DNA from: Micromonospora ureilytica
GTDB taxonomy: Bacteria > Actinomycetota > Actinomycetes > Mycobacteriales > Micromonosporaceae
DNA: 64,000 nucleotides
Assembly: GCF_015751765.1 (NCBI RefSeq)
Contig: NZ_JADOTX010000001.1
Location: 6,076,001-6,140,000 of the forward strand
Direction of reading: 5' to 3'
Below the pieces are notes generated by a model that worked only from the letters and a program-made list of their open reading frames with translations, did not search any database and was not told the origin of the DNA. This document shows positions 40,886 to 49,836 of the stretch, in pieces (position 1 is the stretch's first letter; each line of letters begins with the position of its first letter). The position numbers were made by a program, and so were the translations under genes.

Positions 40886-41653
40886 ATGACTGCGAGCGAA
40901 GGGCCCACCGTCGGGACGCTGGTCCTGCTGCGACACGGTGAGAGCGACTGGAATGCCAAGAACCTCTTCACCGGCTGGGTGGACGTCGACCTGACCGAGA
41001 AGGGCGAGGGCGAGGCGCGGCGCGGCGGCGAGTTGATGCGCGAGCACAGCCTGCTGCCGGACGTCGTGCACACCAGCGTGATGCGCCGTGCGATCCGCAC
41101 CGCCGAGCTGGCGCTCAACGCCGCCGACCGGCACTGGATCGCCGTGCGCCGGTCGTGGCGGCTCAACGAGCGCCACTACGGCGCCCTGCAGGGCAAGAAC
41201 AAGAAGCAGACCCTCGACGAGTACGGCGAGGAGCAGTTCATGCTCTGGCGCCGGTCGTACGACACGCCACCGCCGCCGATCGACGACAACGACGAGTGGT
41301 CGCAGGTGGGTGACCCGCGCTACGCGCTGCTGCCGACCGAGCTGATGCCGCGCACCGAGTGCCTCAAGGACGTCGTCGACCGGATGCTGCCCTACTGGTA
41401 CGACTCGATCGTGCCGGACATCCTGGCCGGCCGGACGGTGCTGGTGGCCGCGCACGGCAACTCGCTGCGGGCCCTCGTCAAGCACCTCGACCAGATCTCC
41501 GACGAGGCGATCGCCAAGCTGAACATCCCGACGGGCATCCCGTTGCGCTACGACCTCGACCCGCAGCTGCGCCCGCTCACCCTGGGCGGCACCTACCTCG
41601 ACCCGACCGCTGCGAAGGCAGCCGCCGCCGCGGTGGCCAACCAGGGTCGCTGA
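40886..41653 (+). CDS. gpmA: 2,3-bisphosphoglycerate-dependent phosphoglycerate mutase
   Basis: A 255-aa dPGM. The phospho-His is in [39 protein letters not shown] is the substrate loop, and the second catalytic His is in [17 protein letters not shown]. It interconverts 3- and 2-phosphoglycerate in glycolysis. ATG at 40886 follows CAGGAT (40873-40878) by 7 nt; an ATG at 40877 is in frame. In M. tuberculosis gpm1 also precedes senX3-regX3. Confidence 0.93.
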   Translation: MTASEGPTVGTLVLLRHGESDWNAKNLFTGWVDVDLTEKGEGEARRGGELMREHSLLPDVVHTSVMRRAIRTAELALNAADRHWIAVRRSWRLNERHYGALQGKNKKQTLDEYGEEQFMLWRRSYDTPPPPIDDNDEWSQVGDPRYALLPTELMPRTECLKDVVDRMLPYWYDSIVPDILAGRTVLVAAHGNSLRALVKHLDQISDEAIAKLNIPTGIPLRYDLDPQLRPLTLGGTYLDPTAAKAAAAAVANQGR

Positions 41654-41663
41654 GCGACCAGCG

Positions 41664-41708
41664 AAGGGGCCCCTCGTCATCGCGGACAGCGATGGCGAGG
41701 GGCCCCTT
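41664..41708. terminator. Bidirectional terminator between gpmA and phoU
   Basis: AAGGGGCCCCTCG (41664-41676) pairs with 41696-41708, and after one wobble TCATCGC with GCGATG, around a GGACA loop. The ~20-bp stem with A and T flanks serves both convergent genes. Confidence 0.9.
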
Positions 41709-41717
41709 CCATGCCGG

Positions 41718-42371
41718 TCAGTTGCTGCTGGGCGCGCTCTCCCCGGTGATCAGGTAGATCACGTGCTCGCCGGCGTTGACCGCGTGGTCGGCGAAGCGCT
41801 CGTAGAAGCGGCCCAGCAGGGTGGCGTCGATCGCCGTCTCCACCCCGTACGGCCAGTCGTCGCCGAGCAGCACCGCGAACAGGTTCTTGTGCAGCTCGTC
41901 CATGGCGTCGTCGTCGCGGTCCAGTTCGCCGGCGAGGTCGGCGTCGGGCTTCGCCAGCACCGAACCGATCTTCACGGCCATCCGGTCGGCGATCTCGGAC
42001 ATCTCGGTGAAGACCGTCCGCAGCTCGGCCGGGACGGCGGGGGAGGGGTGCCGGCGCAGCGCGGTCTTCGCCACGTGCTCGGCGAGGTCGCCCATCCGCT
42101 CCAGATCAGCGGCCACGTGCAGCGCGGTGATCATCGCCCGGAGGTCGGAGGCGACCGGCGCCTGTCGGGCGAGCAGGTCGCAGACCCGCTCCTCGACGTG
42201 CCGGTAGAGGTCGTCGATCTCGGCGTCCCGCTCGATGACCGTCTCGGCGGCCTGCCGGTCGGCGGTGAGCAGGGCCCGGGTGGCCTGGCGCATGGCGGCG
42301 CGGACGCCCTCCGCCATGTCCACCAGCAGTTGGCTGACGATCTGGAGGTCGGCCCGGAACTCGTCGCGCAT
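41718..42371 (-). CDS. phoU: Phosphate signaling complex protein PhoU
   Basis: A 217-aa two-repeat helical protein: MRDEFRADLQIVSQLLVDMA, HVAADLERMGDLAEHVAKTA and RFYERFADHAVNAGEHVIYL carry the E/DxxxD metal motifs of each repeat. PhoU represses phosphate-regulon signalling when phosphate is high. Adjacent ATGs at 42374 and 42371; an AGGA 7 nt before the second favours it. It is divergent from senX3-regX3 across the PHO-box-like repeats. Confidence 0.92.
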   Translation of the reverse strand: MRDEFRADLQIVSQLLVDMAEGVRAAMRQATRALLTADRQAAETVIERDAEIDDLYRHVEERVCDLLARQAPVASDLRAMITALHVAADLERMGDLAEHVAKTALRRHPSPAVPAELRTVFTEMSEIADRMAVKIGSVLAKPDADLAGELDRDDDAMDELHKNLFAVLLGDDWPYGVETAIDATLLGRFYERFADHAVNAGEHVIYLITGESAPSSN

Positions 42372-42460
42372 CATCACGTCCTGTGGTCGGTCGCCGCCGA
42401 CGGGTGCCGGCGCAGGGGGTTGAGCAGGTGCGACGCCAACGGTAGGGCGCGCGGACGGAT

Positions 42461-42503
42461 GCCGGATGAACCACGGTGAACGACGCCAGACGTGGGGGTG
42501 AAC
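42461..42503 (-). promoter_or_regulatory. PHO-box-like direct repeats between phoU and senX3
   Basis: On the minus strand three 11-nt units read GTTCACCCCCA (42503-42493), GTTCACCGTGG (42481-42471) and GTTCATCCGGC (42471-42461). The first two are two unit lengths apart with a degenerate unit between them. GTTCACC direct repeats with 11-nt spacing are the known PhoP/RegX3-type site in Streptomyces. The site should drive phosphate-responsive control of phoU and possibly of the senX3 operon. Confidence 0.75.
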
Positions 42504-42575
42504 ACTTCCGTAAGTGAGGGTAGTTCGTCCCGTTCTGTGTGGTAGCCAGGTTAACAATGACCCTACGATCGCCGG

Positions 42576-43859
42576 GTGGAGTGGGCAGTGGCGGTCGTGG
42601 TGGCCCTGGCATTGGTGGCCGGGATGGCCGCCGGTCTGCTGCTGCCCCGATTCCTGCCGAGGCGGGACGGTCGCTCCACGTCGACGGGGAGCGTCAGCTT
42701 CCGCTGGAGCAGGGGGAGGCCCGCGATCGCCGACGAGCAGCAGGCCGGGCTCGGCCGCAGGACGATCGACTCACTCCGGGCCGGTGTCGTGGTCCTGGAC
42801 AACGACGACGTCCCCGTGCTGATCAACCCGGCCGCCCGCGCGATGGGGCTCCTGCGCACCGGCAGCACCCCCGGCTCGATCGCCGCGCACCCCCTGATCC
42901 GTACCCTTGCCGGCCAGGTGCGACGCACCGGCGTGCGGCGCGAGATCGAGCTGGACCTGCCTCGGGGTCGCGACAGCGCGGGGGAGAACCCGCTCGGCGT
43001 GCACCTGCGGGCGATGGGTCTCGGCAACGGCTTCGTCGCGGTCGAGGCGGTCGACGTGACCGAGTCGCACCGGCTGACCCGGGTACGACGCGACTTCGTG
43101 GCCAACGTGAGCCACGAGCTGAAGACCCCGATCGGGGCCCTGCAACTGCTCGCCGAGGCGTTGCTGGACGCGACCGAGCCGGCCGACGCCGCAGCCCCCG
43201 ACCTCTCCGAGGACCTGGTGGCCGCCCGCCGGTTCGCCGAACGGATCCAGCACGAGTCGACCCGGTTGGGTCGGCTGGTGCAGGAGTTGCTGGAGCTGAC
43301 CCGGTTGCAGGGGGCTGAGCCGCAACCACCACCGGAGCCGGTCGCCCTGGACTGGGTGATCGCCGAGGTGGTCGACCGGACCCGCACCACAGCCTCCGCC
43401 CGGGGTGTCACGGTGACCGTGGACGGGGCGCGCGGCCTCACCGCGTACGGCAGCGACTCTCAACTCGCCACGGCGGTGGCGAACCTCGTGGAGAACGCGA
43501 TCAACTACTCGGGCGAGGACACCACGGTGCGGGTGACCCTCCGCGGCGACGACGAGCACGTCGAGGTCGCCGTCTCCGACCAGGGCATCGGTATCGCCCC
43601 CACCGACGTGGACCGGATCTTCGAGCGGTTCTACCGGGCCGACCAGGCCCGCTCGCGTGCCACCGGCGGCACCGGGCTCGGCCTGGCGATCGTGAAACAC
43701 ATTGCGAGCAACCATGGCGGACGGGTCGAGGTGTCGAGCACTCTTGGTGGTGGATCGACGTTCACCCTCCGGCTGCCCGCCAGTCCACCGGATGACCTCC
43801 TGGCGACACTGCCGCCGGTTGGGATCGAGTCCGGTCCGGCTGGGCTACGGCAGGTCTGA
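42576..43859 (+). CDS. senX3: Sensor histidine kinase SenX3 (PhoR-like)
   Basis: A 427-aa kinase. One N-terminal helix (VAVVVALALVAGMAAGLLLP), a PAS-like region with AGVVVLDNDDVPVLINPAAR, HisKA with RDFVANVSHELKTPIGALQL and HATPase with NLVENAINYSGE, DQGIGIAPTDVDRIFERFYR and GTGLGLAIVKHI. It has the same domain order as mycobacterial SenX3. GTG at 42576 has TACGAT (42564-42569) 6 nt upstream. It is followed by regX3. Confidence 0.93.
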   Translation: MEWAVAVVVALALVAGMAAGLLLPRFLPRRDGRSTSTGSVSFRWSRGRPAIADEQQAGLGRRTIDSLRAGVVVLDNDDVPVLINPAARAMGLLRTGSTPGSIAAHPLIRTLAGQVRRTGVRREIELDLPRGRDSAGENPLGVHLRAMGLGNGFVAVEAVDVTESHRLTRVRRDFVANVSHELKTPIGALQLLAEALLDATEPADAAAPDLSEDLVAARRFAERIQHESTRLGRLVQELLELTRLQGAEPQPPPEPVALDWVIAEVVDRTRTTASARGVTVTVDGARGLTAYGSDSQLATAVANLVENAINYSGEDTTVRVTLRGDDEHVEVAVSDQGIGIAPTDVDRIFERFYRADQARSRATGGTGLGLAIVKHIASNHGGRVEVSSTLGGGSTFTLRLPASPPDDLLATLPPVGIESGPAGLRQV

Positions 43860-43883
43860 CAGCAAATGGAAAGGAAATCCCCG

Positions 43884-44567
43884 TTGAGCCGCGTTCTCGT
43901 GGTCGAGGACGAGGAGTCGTTCTCCGACGCCTTGTCGTACATGCTCCGTAAGGAGGGCTTTGAGGTTTCGGTCGCCGCGACCGGCACCGACGCCCTCACC
44001 GAGTTCGACCGGACCGGCGCCGACATCGTGCTGCTCGACCTGATGTTGCCCGAGATGTCGGGGACCGAGGTCTGCCGGCAGTTGCGGCAGCGCTCCGCCG
44101 TGCCGATCATCATGGTCACCGCCCGGGACAGCGAGATCGACAAGGTGGTCGGGCTGGAGATCGGCGCCGACGACTACGTCACGAAGCCGTACTCGCCGCG
44201 GGAACTGGTCGCCCGGATCCGGGCGGTGCTGCGCCGGCAGAGCCCGGAGGTGGCTGAGGCCGGCGCGCCGACGCTGGCCGCCGGCCCGGTGCGGATGGAC
44301 ATCGAGCGGCACGTGGTGACCGTCGACGGCGGGGCCGTGCAGCTGCCGCTGAAGGAATTCGAACTGCTGGAGCTGCTGCTGCGCAATGCTGGCCGGGTGC
44401 TCACCCGCGGCCAGCTCATCGACCGGGTCTGGGGCGCCGACTACGTCGGTGACACCAAGACGCTGGACGTGCACGTCAAGCGGCTGCGCTCCAAGATCGA
44501 GCCGGAGCCGTCAGCGCCGCGCTTCATCGTGACCGTCCGGGGTCTGGGCTACAAGTTCGAGCCGTGA
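43884..44567 (+). CDS. regX3: OmpR-type response regulator RegX3 (PhoP-like)
   Basis: A 227-aa regulator. The receiver shows RVLVVEDEESFSDALSYMLR, the phospho-Asp in VLLDLMLPEMSGTEVC and DYVTKPYSPRELVARI; the winged helix has LTRGQLIDRVWGADY and TLDVHVKRLRSKIEP then RGLGYKFEP. It activates phosphate-starvation genes. TTG at 43884 is chosen because GGAAAGGA is 8 nt upstream and the protein then begins at the receiver; ATG at 43866 is in frame without a ribosome site. Confidence 0.92.
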   Translation: MSRVLVVEDEESFSDALSYMLRKEGFEVSVAATGTDALTEFDRTGADIVLLDLMLPEMSGTEVCRQLRQRSAVPIIMVTARDSEIDKVVGLEIGADDYVTKPYSPRELVARIRAVLRRQSPEVAEAGAPTLAAGPVRMDIERHVVTVDGGAVQLPLKEFELLELLLRNAGRVLTRGQLIDRVWGADYVGDTKTLDVHVKRLRSKIEPEPSAPRFIVTVRGLGYKFEP

Positions 44568-44576
44568 TCGGCGTAC

Positions 44577-44613
44577 CCGAAGGGGGCCTGCGCTCGACGC
44601 AGGCCCCCTTCGG
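44577..44613 (+). terminator. Terminator of senX3-regX3
   Basis: CCGAAGGGGGCCTGCG (44577-44592) forms a perfect 16-bp stem with 44598-44613 around CTCGA. It is 9 nt after the regX3 stop. Confidence 0.9.
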
Positions 44614-44692
44614 CCTGTCCGCGCTTGCTCGGCGAGCCAGTTCCGAGAACTGAGCCACCTGAGCGCCGGGGAGGGGAGTCCGTTGGTGCGGC

Positions 44693-44828
44693 CCTTTGGA
44701 GCTGATGTCACAAACGAGTCATTCGCCGGCGTCGTCGAGCAGGTGTCGTAGAGCCAGGTGTCGTCGAGCCAGGTGTCGTCGAGCCAGGCGTCGTCGAGCC
44801 GATGCCGTAAACGAGTCAGCTCCAAAGG
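44693..44828. repeat. 136-bp element with 13-bp inverted ends and internal 15-bp repeats
   Basis: CCTTTGGAGCTGA (44693-44705) is the exact inverse of TCAGCTCCAAAGG (44816-44828). AAACGAGTCA also occurs just inside both ends as a direct repeat. The middle has four to five units of GTCGTCGAGCCAGGT (44731-44803). It lies between convergent genes. The size and termini suggest a non-autonomous MITE-like element, but no target-site duplication is clear and no related transposase is present. Confidence 0.65.
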
Positions 44829-44947
44829 CGTTCCACCCGACGCCCGGCTCCTTGTCCGCGGCCGCTGTGGCGTCGCTCCGTAGGCGGGCGAGCAGTGCGG
44901 CGCGGCGCGGATGATCTCGTGCGGGAGGCCGCCGAAGGCCGAAACCG

Positions 44948-45745
44948 TTAGATCTCGTCGGCCGGGTGCGGGGCGATCATGCCCTGCTTCGTCCTGGTCG
45001 CGCACAGCTCGGCCAGCCGCTCGTAGGCGGCAGCGCCGATGAGGGCGGTCAGCTCCGGGGAGTACGACAGGTACATCGGCTCGGTGCCGACGTGCGCGTC
45101 AGTCGAGGAGGTGCACCACCAGTCCAGGTCGTGCCCGCCGGCTCCCCAGCCCCGACGGTCGAACTCGGACAGGGTGGAGACCAGCACCTTGCTGTTGTCC
45201 GGCCGCTTCACCCAGTCCTGATCTCGGCGGATCGGCAGCTGCCAACAGACGTCCGGCTTGTATTCCAACGGGTGCACCCCGTCGCGCAGCGCCTGCGCGT
45301 GCAGGGCGCAACCGCCCCCGCCGGCGAAGTCGGCGTCGTTGAGGAACACGCACGGGCCGTCGGCACCCTGGGTGGCGGTGCGGCGGGCCGGGCTCTTGCC
45401 GTCGATCGTGTCCTCGTCGGTCCAGTTCTTGAACCCGCGCCGGAAGTGCTGCCAGGTCGACGGGGTGAGCCGCCGGACCGCGTTGCGAACCCGCTTCTCG
45501 TCGTCCGAGTCGGTGAAGAACGCCCCGTGTGAGCAGCAACCGTCGGCGGCCCGGCCGGCGATGATGCCGTGGCAGCCCTTGCCGAAGATGCAGGTCCAGC
45601 GGGAGAGCAACCAGGTCAGGTCGGCCCGGATCAGGTGCGTATCGTCGGCCGGGTCGGTGAACTCGATCCATTCCCGAGGGAAGTCCAGCGGCACCTCGCG
45701 GCTGCGCGGGTCACCGGGGTCGTCCACCAGCACACGGAGCTCCAT
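44948..45745 (-). CDS. Cysteine-cluster protein of unknown function (Rv0495c-like)
   Basis: A 265-aa protein with cysteines in [43 protein letters not shown] and DVCWQLP, spaced like metal ligands in YkgJ-type zinc/iron-chelating proteins. It lies between regX3 and the Ppx/GppA gene, as Rv0495c does. ATG at 45745 begins [13 protein letters not shown]. No enzymatic motif is recognised. It is divergent from the Ppx gene, with 79 nt between starts. Confidence 0.7.
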   Translation of the reverse strand: MELRVLVDDPGDPRSREVPLDFPREWIEFTDPADDTHLIRADLTWLLSRWTCIFGKGCHGIIAGRAADGCCSHGAFFTDSDDEKRVRNAVRRLTPSTWQHFRRGFKNWTDEDTIDGKSPARRTATQGADGPCVFLNDADFAGGGGCALHAQALRDGVHPLEYKPDVCWQLPIRRDQDWVKRPDNSKVLVSTLSEFDRRGWGAGGHDLDWWCTSSTDAHVGTEPMYLSYSPELTALIGAAAYERLAELCATRTKQGMIAPHPADEI

Positions 45746-45824
45746 CGTCACTCGGCCCAGCCTACGCGCGGTGACGTCCGCAGGCCGGTGAGCCGCGCAA
45801 ACGTGTTGCCCTAGGGTTCTCACC

Positions 45825-46769
45825 ATGCGACTGGGTGTACTCGATGTCGGATCCAACACGGTGCACCTCCTCGTGGTGGACGCGCACCACGGCGCGCACC
45901 CGTGGCCGGCGCACTCCGAGAAGGTGGTGCTCCGGCTGGCCGAGCAGATCGGCCCCGACGGCGCGCTGACCGAGGCGGGTGCGGACGGCCTGGTCAAGGC
46001 CGTGAGCATGGCCAAGGCGGCCGCCGCCGGGCTGGAGGCCGACGACCTGATCGCGTTCGCCACGTCCGCGGTGCGGGACGCCACAAACGCGGCCGACGTG
46101 CTGGCCCGGGTGCGGGACGAGACCGGCGTACGCCTGGCGGTGCTCTCCGGGGCGGACGAGGCGCGGATGACGTTCCTGGCCGTACGGCGGTGGTTCGGCT
46201 GGTCGGCTGGTCGGCTGCTGGTGCTGGACATCGGCGGTGGCTCGTTGGAGATCGCCGCCGGCATCGACGAGGACCCGGACGTCGCGGTCTCCCTGCCGCT
46301 CGGGGCCGGTCGGCTGACCCGTGAGCGGCTGCGGGTCGATCCGGGCAGCACGGCCCCGCCGTCGGCGGAGGCTGTCGACAAGCTCCGGGAGTACGTGGAC
46401 GGCCGGCTGGACAAGGTCGTCGACCAGATGACGGAGGTGGGCTGGGGTCGGGCGGTGGCCACCTCGAAGACGTTCCGCACCCTGGCCCGACTGGCCGGCG
46501 CGGCCCCGTCCGGTTCCGGGCTGTGGGTGCGACGCAGTCTGACCCGGGCCGGCCTGCGGCAGGTCATCGGCTTCATCCGGCACATCCCGCCGGCGCAGTT
46601 GATGGAGCTGGAGGGGGTCAGCACGGGCCGGGCCCACCAGTTGCTGGCCGGTGCGGTGGTCGCCGAGGCGGTGATGCGCCGCCTGGATCTGGACTCGCTG
46701 GACATCTGCCCGTGGGCGCTGCGGGAGGGCGTCATCCTCCGCCGGCTCGATCAACTCGAACCGATCTGA
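45825..46769 (+). CDS. Ppx/GppA phosphatase family protein
   Basis: A 314-aa ASKHA-fold protein: [19 protein letters not shown] (phosphate 1), [16 protein letters not shown] (phosphate 2) and [16 protein letters not shown]. It is short, like Rv0496/Ppx1, with only the two catalytic domains. It would hydrolyse polyphosphate or pppGpp. TAGGGT (45812-45817) lies 7 nt before the ATG. Proximity to SenX3-RegX3/PhoU fits phosphate metabolism. Confidence 0.88.
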   Translation: MRLGVLDVGSNTVHLLVVDAHHGAHPWPAHSEKVVLRLAEQIGPDGALTEAGADGLVKAVSMAKAAAAGLEADDLIAFATSAVRDATNAADVLARVRDETGVRLAVLSGADEARMTFLAVRRWFGWSAGRLLVLDIGGGSLEIAAGIDEDPDVAVSLPLGAGRLTRERLRVDPGSTAPPSAEAVDKLREYVDGRLDKVVDQMTEVGWGRAVATSKTFRTLARLAGAAPSGSGLWVRRSLTRAGLRQVIGFIRHIPPAQLMELEGVSTGRAHQLLAGAVVAEAVMRRLDLDSLDICPWALREGVILRRLDQLEPI

Positions 46770-46844
46770 CCCGGCTGCCGTTTTCGGTCGTTTTGCCGGC
46801 GCTCGTCACGATGCCCCGGGCGCTGCCGGGCTACGCTGGCTGAT

Positions 46845-47651
46845 GTGACTTCCCGCGTTCCCGTGCTCCTGTCCAGCTCGTCGGTCTTTCCCGAGCCGAC
46901 CGCGGCGGCGTTCCAACTGGCCGCGGCGCTCGGCTACGACGGCGTCGAGGTGATGGTCTGGACCGACGTGGTCAGCCAGGACGCGGGCGCGCTCCGCGGC
47001 CTCTCCACGCACTACGGCGTCCCGGTGCTCTCGGTGCACGCGCCCTGCCTGCTGGTCACCCAGCGGGTGTGGAGTCCGGACCCGTGGGAGCGCCTGCGCA
47101 AGGCCGCCGAGCTGGCCGAGACGCTGGGCGCGCCGACAGTCGTGGTGCACCCGCCGTTCACCTGGCAGCGGGACTACGCGCGCAACTTCGCCGAGGGTCT
47201 GGCCACCGTCGCGGACCGGTTCACCGGGCTGCGCTTCGCCGTGGAGAACATGTACCCGGTGCGGATGGCGGGTCGGCAGTTCGTCCCGTACGTGCCCGGC
47301 TGGGATCCGACCGACGCCGGCTACCCGTCGTACACCCTGGATCTGTCGCACTGCGCGGCCTCGCACAGTGACCCCCTGGAGATGGCCGACCGGATGGGCG
47401 CCGGGCTGGCGCACGTGCACCTCGGTGACGGCACCGGCGAGGGCCGCGACGAGCACCTGGTGCCCGGGCGTGGCACCCAGCCCTGCGGGGAGCTGCTCTC
47501 CTCGTTGGCCGGCCGGGGTTTCACCGGGGCGGTGGCGGTGGAGGTCGCCACCCGGGGCGCGAAGAGCCGCGCGGTGCGCGAGGCGGACCTGCGCACCGCG
47601 CTGGAGTTCGCCCGCCAGCACCTGACCGCGTCGTCACCTGTCGACGCCTGA
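46845..47651 (+). CDS. Sugar phosphate isomerase/epimerase-like TIM barrel (Rv0498-like)
   Basis: A 268-aa AP-endonuclease-2-type barrel. [52 protein letters not shown] and [20 protein letters not shown] give the His/Asp/Glu metal ligands. The substrate is unknown. GTG at 46845 has TACGCT (46832-46837) 7 nt upstream. It follows Ppx as in M. tuberculosis. Confidence 0.85.
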   Translation: MTSRVPVLLSSSSVFPEPTAAAFQLAAALGYDGVEVMVWTDVVSQDAGALRGLSTHYGVPVLSVHAPCLLVTQRVWSPDPWERLRKAAELAETLGAPTVVVHPPFTWQRDYARNFAEGLATVADRFTGLRFAVENMYPVRMAGRQFVPYVPGWDPTDAGYPSYTLDLSHCAASHSDPLEMADRMGAGLAHVHLGDGTGEGRDEHLVPGRGTQPCGELLSSLAGRGFTGAVAVEVATRGAKSRAVREADLRTALEFARQHLTASSPVDA

Positions 47652-47682
47652 CCCGTCCGCCCACGACGGGGCGGTGGCGGTG

Positions 47683-48270
47683 TCAGCTGACCGGTGAGAG
47701 GGAGTCGACGGCGGAGGTCGGCTGCGGGGCGACCGGCGCCTGCTCGCCGACCGCCGCCCGCTTACGGGCCCGGTGGGCCGCGACGTGCGAGCGGGTGGCG
47801 CAGCGCTCCGAGCAGAACCGCCGGCAACAGTTGGACGACGTGTCCAGGTAGACGTTGCCGCACCGCTCGTCGGCGCAGACCCCGAACCGGGCGCTGCCGT
47901 ACTCGCAGAGCCAGACCGACAGCCCCCAGACCGCGCCGGCCAGGTATTCGGCACTGACCGAGGCGCCCCGACTGGTCACGTGCATGTGCCAGTCGCTGGA
48001 GTCGTGCCCGGAGATGCGCGGCTGCACCGGAAACGCCTCAAGCAGCGCGTTCAGCTCGGTGACCGCCTGGCCGTCCCGCCCCGAGGTGCCGTACTCGAAG
48101 ACGTCGCGCAGCCGTTTCTGCGCCCGGCGGAAAATCGCGACGTCCCGGTCCGCGACCTCGTCGCGCATCCAGGCGTTCTCGTCGGGGAAGAGGGCCCGCA
48201 GGTCGTCGAGGTCGTCCAGGCGGGCGTTGACCAGGTCAACGCCGGTCCGGGCGTACGCGTCGAAGTTCAC
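47683..48270 (-). CDS. CGNR zinc-finger protein
   Basis: A 195-aa protein with an N-terminal ABATE-like helical domain and a C-terminal CGNR zinc finger: FGVCADERCGNVYLDTSSN, then CSERCATRSHVAAHRARKR. Such proteins are thought to be stress-responsive DNA-binding regulators. It is 18 nt downstream of the ATP-grasp ligase gene on the same strand. Confidence 0.85.
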   Translation of the reverse strand: MNFDAYARTGVDLVNARLDDLDDLRALFPDENAWMRDEVADRDVAIFRRAQKRLRDVFEYGTSGRDGQAVTELNALLEAFPVQPRISGHDSSDWHMHVTSRGASVSAEYLAGAVWGLSVWLCEYGSARFGVCADERCGNVYLDTSSNCCRRFCSERCATRSHVAAHRARKRAAVGEQAPVAPQPTSAVDSLSPVS

Positions 48271-48288
48271 GCCCCAACGGTAGACGAC

Positions 48289-49455
48289 TCAGGGGGTGCG
48301 CGGCGCGTCGATGTAGTGCGGAAGGAACCGGGCGTAGCCGTCGGTGATCAGACTCGCGCTCTCCCGTACGCCGACGCCTGCCGACTCGCCGTCGACGACC
48401 CAGCTGCCCAGCACCATCCGGTTGCCGGCGAACTGCGGCAACGCCCGGAACTCCTGGTAGCACCAGCCCTCGTCACCGTAGATCCCCGGGTTGGTGATTT
48501 CTTCCTCGGCGGTGACGATGCGTACCGAGCCGCCCTCGCGGCCGAGCAGTGGCTTGGCGACGTACTCCGGCATCCCCCGCGGAGAGTCGAGGTACGCCGG
48601 GAGCAGGTACTCGTGGCCGGGGTACAGCTCCCAGAGGACCGCGAGCAGCGCCTTGTTGGAGAGCAGCAGCTTCCAGGCCGGCTCGATCCAGGTGGTCGGG
48701 GTGCCCGGCGCCAGGGCCGCCGGCCCGTACGGCTCGGCCAGCATCCACTCCCACGGGTAGAGCTTGAAGCAGGTGGTCACCGGGCGGTCGTCGGCGTCAA
48801 CGAAGCGCCGGCCGTCCCAGCCGATCTCCTGGATGGGCTGGAGTTCGACGCTCAGGCCGGCCTGTCGGGCGGTCTCGGCGAGGTAGCCGGCGGTCATGTG
48901 GTCCTCGCCGGACTCCTCCTCGTTCGACCAGAGCACGTGCACCCGGGGGTCGTGCAGCCCGGCGCCGATCTTGGCCCAGGCGCCGACCAGCCGCTCGTGC
49001 AGGCTGTTCCACTGGTCCAGCTCCGGCCGGGTCTGCTCCAGCCAGTACCACTGGATGATGCTCGCCTCGACCAGCGCGGTGGGGGTGTCCGCGTTGTACT
49101 CCAACATCTTCGGGGGCCAGGTGCCGTCGTACGCGAGGTCGAAGCGCCCGTACAGGGTCGGTGGCGCCTCGCGCAGCGACCGGGCCACCGCCTCGGCCGC
49201 CCACTCCGGGATGCCGAACTCGGCGTACCGGCGCTGTGCCACCACGTGCTCGGCGGCGGCCACCGACATCCGGTGCAGTTCCTCGGTGGCCTCCTCCAGC
49301 CGCAGCACCTCGTCCAGGTCGAAGACGTACGCGGCGGTCTCGTCCCAGTACGACATGATCCCGCCGTCGGGCAGCTCGGTGTCGACGTAGACCAGCCCCT
49401 GCGACCGGATGGTGGCGTCCCAGTCCGGGCGCGGCGTGACCGTCTCGCGGCGCAT
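48289..49455 (-). CDS. Glutathionylspermidine synthase-like ATP-grasp ligase (YgiC/YjfC type)
   Basis: A 388-aa preATP-grasp protein: LYGRFDLAYDGTWPPKMLEY and NADTPTALVEASIIQWYWLE are the family hallmark, and YVAKPLLGREGGSVRIV is the ATP loop. It lacks the amidase half of true glutathionylspermidine synthase, like E. coli YgiC/YjfC. Actinomycetes lack glutathione, so the substrate must be different. It follows a small Asp-rich lipoprotein gene by 1 nt, a pairing like ygiB-ygiC. Confidence 0.85.
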   Translation of the reverse strand: MRRETVTPRPDWDATIRSQGLVYVDTELPDGGIMSYWDETAAYVFDLDEVLRLEEATEELHRMSVAAAEHVVAQRRYAEFGIPEWAAEAVARSLREAPPTLYGRFDLAYDGTWPPKMLEYNADTPTALVEASIIQWYWLEQTRPELDQWNSLHERLVGAWAKIGAGLHDPRVHVLWSNEEESGEDHMTAGYLAETARQAGLSVELQPIQEIGWDGRRFVDADDRPVTTCFKLYPWEWMLAEPYGPAALAPGTPTTWIEPAWKLLLSNKALLAVLWELYPGHEYLLPAYLDSPRGMPEYVAKPLLGREGGSVRIVTAEEEITNPGIYGDEGWCYQEFRALPQFAGNRMVLGSWVVDGESAGVGVRESASLITDGYARFLPHYIDAPRTP

Positions 49456-49456
49456 G

Positions 49457-49756
49457 TCAGCCGCCGCAGGCGGCGAGGTGGGTGCCGAACCCGCCGCGCT
49501 CGGGCAGTGCCGCGGTGGTCGGCTCCGGGGCGGTGCGACCGGCGGCCGGGTCGGTGACCCGCATCGCCAGGGCGACGGTCTCGCCGCCGCCGACCGGCCC
49601 GAGGGCGCAGTCGTCGTCATCGTCGTCGTCCGAGGTCATGTTGCAGCCGGAGAGGGCGAGCGCGAGGGCGGTGAGCGCGCCGAGTTGCACGGAGGCCGAC
49701 CGGAGCCGGCGGCGGGGGCGTTGGTCCACGGCATCGTTGTAGCCGATCGACGCCAC
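49457..49756 (-). CDS. Small aspartate-run lipoprotein paired with the ATP-grasp ligase
   Basis: A 99-aa lipoprotein. A hydrophobic signal (LGALTALALALSGC) ends in a lipobox ALSGC, and after the cysteine comes NMTSDDDDDDDCALG. The GTG start is at 49756. The rest is Pro/Thr/Gly-rich with a final ACGG. The order lipoprotein then YgiC-like ligase mirrors E. coli ygiB-ygiC, where YgiB (DUF1190) is likewise a lipoprotein; homology to YgiB is not demonstrated. Confidence 0.7.
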   Translation of the reverse strand: MASIGYNDAVDQRPRRRLRSASVQLGALTALALALSGCNMTSDDDDDDDCALGPVGGGETVALAMRVTDPAAGRTAPEPTTAALPERGGFGTHLAACGG

Positions 49757-49836
49757 CGCCGCCGCCCCGCCCCCCGGTTGGAGGTGCCCCCGCCGCCCCT
49801 CGGCGGGGGCACTGGCAGGGGCGTTACGCTCGGCTC

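Noticed and set aside
44511..45005. A minus-strand frame with repeated LDDTW pentapeptides
   Set aside because: It is the translation of the 15-bp repeats in the inverted-repeat element and runs into regX3 and the cysteine-cluster gene; no start signal.
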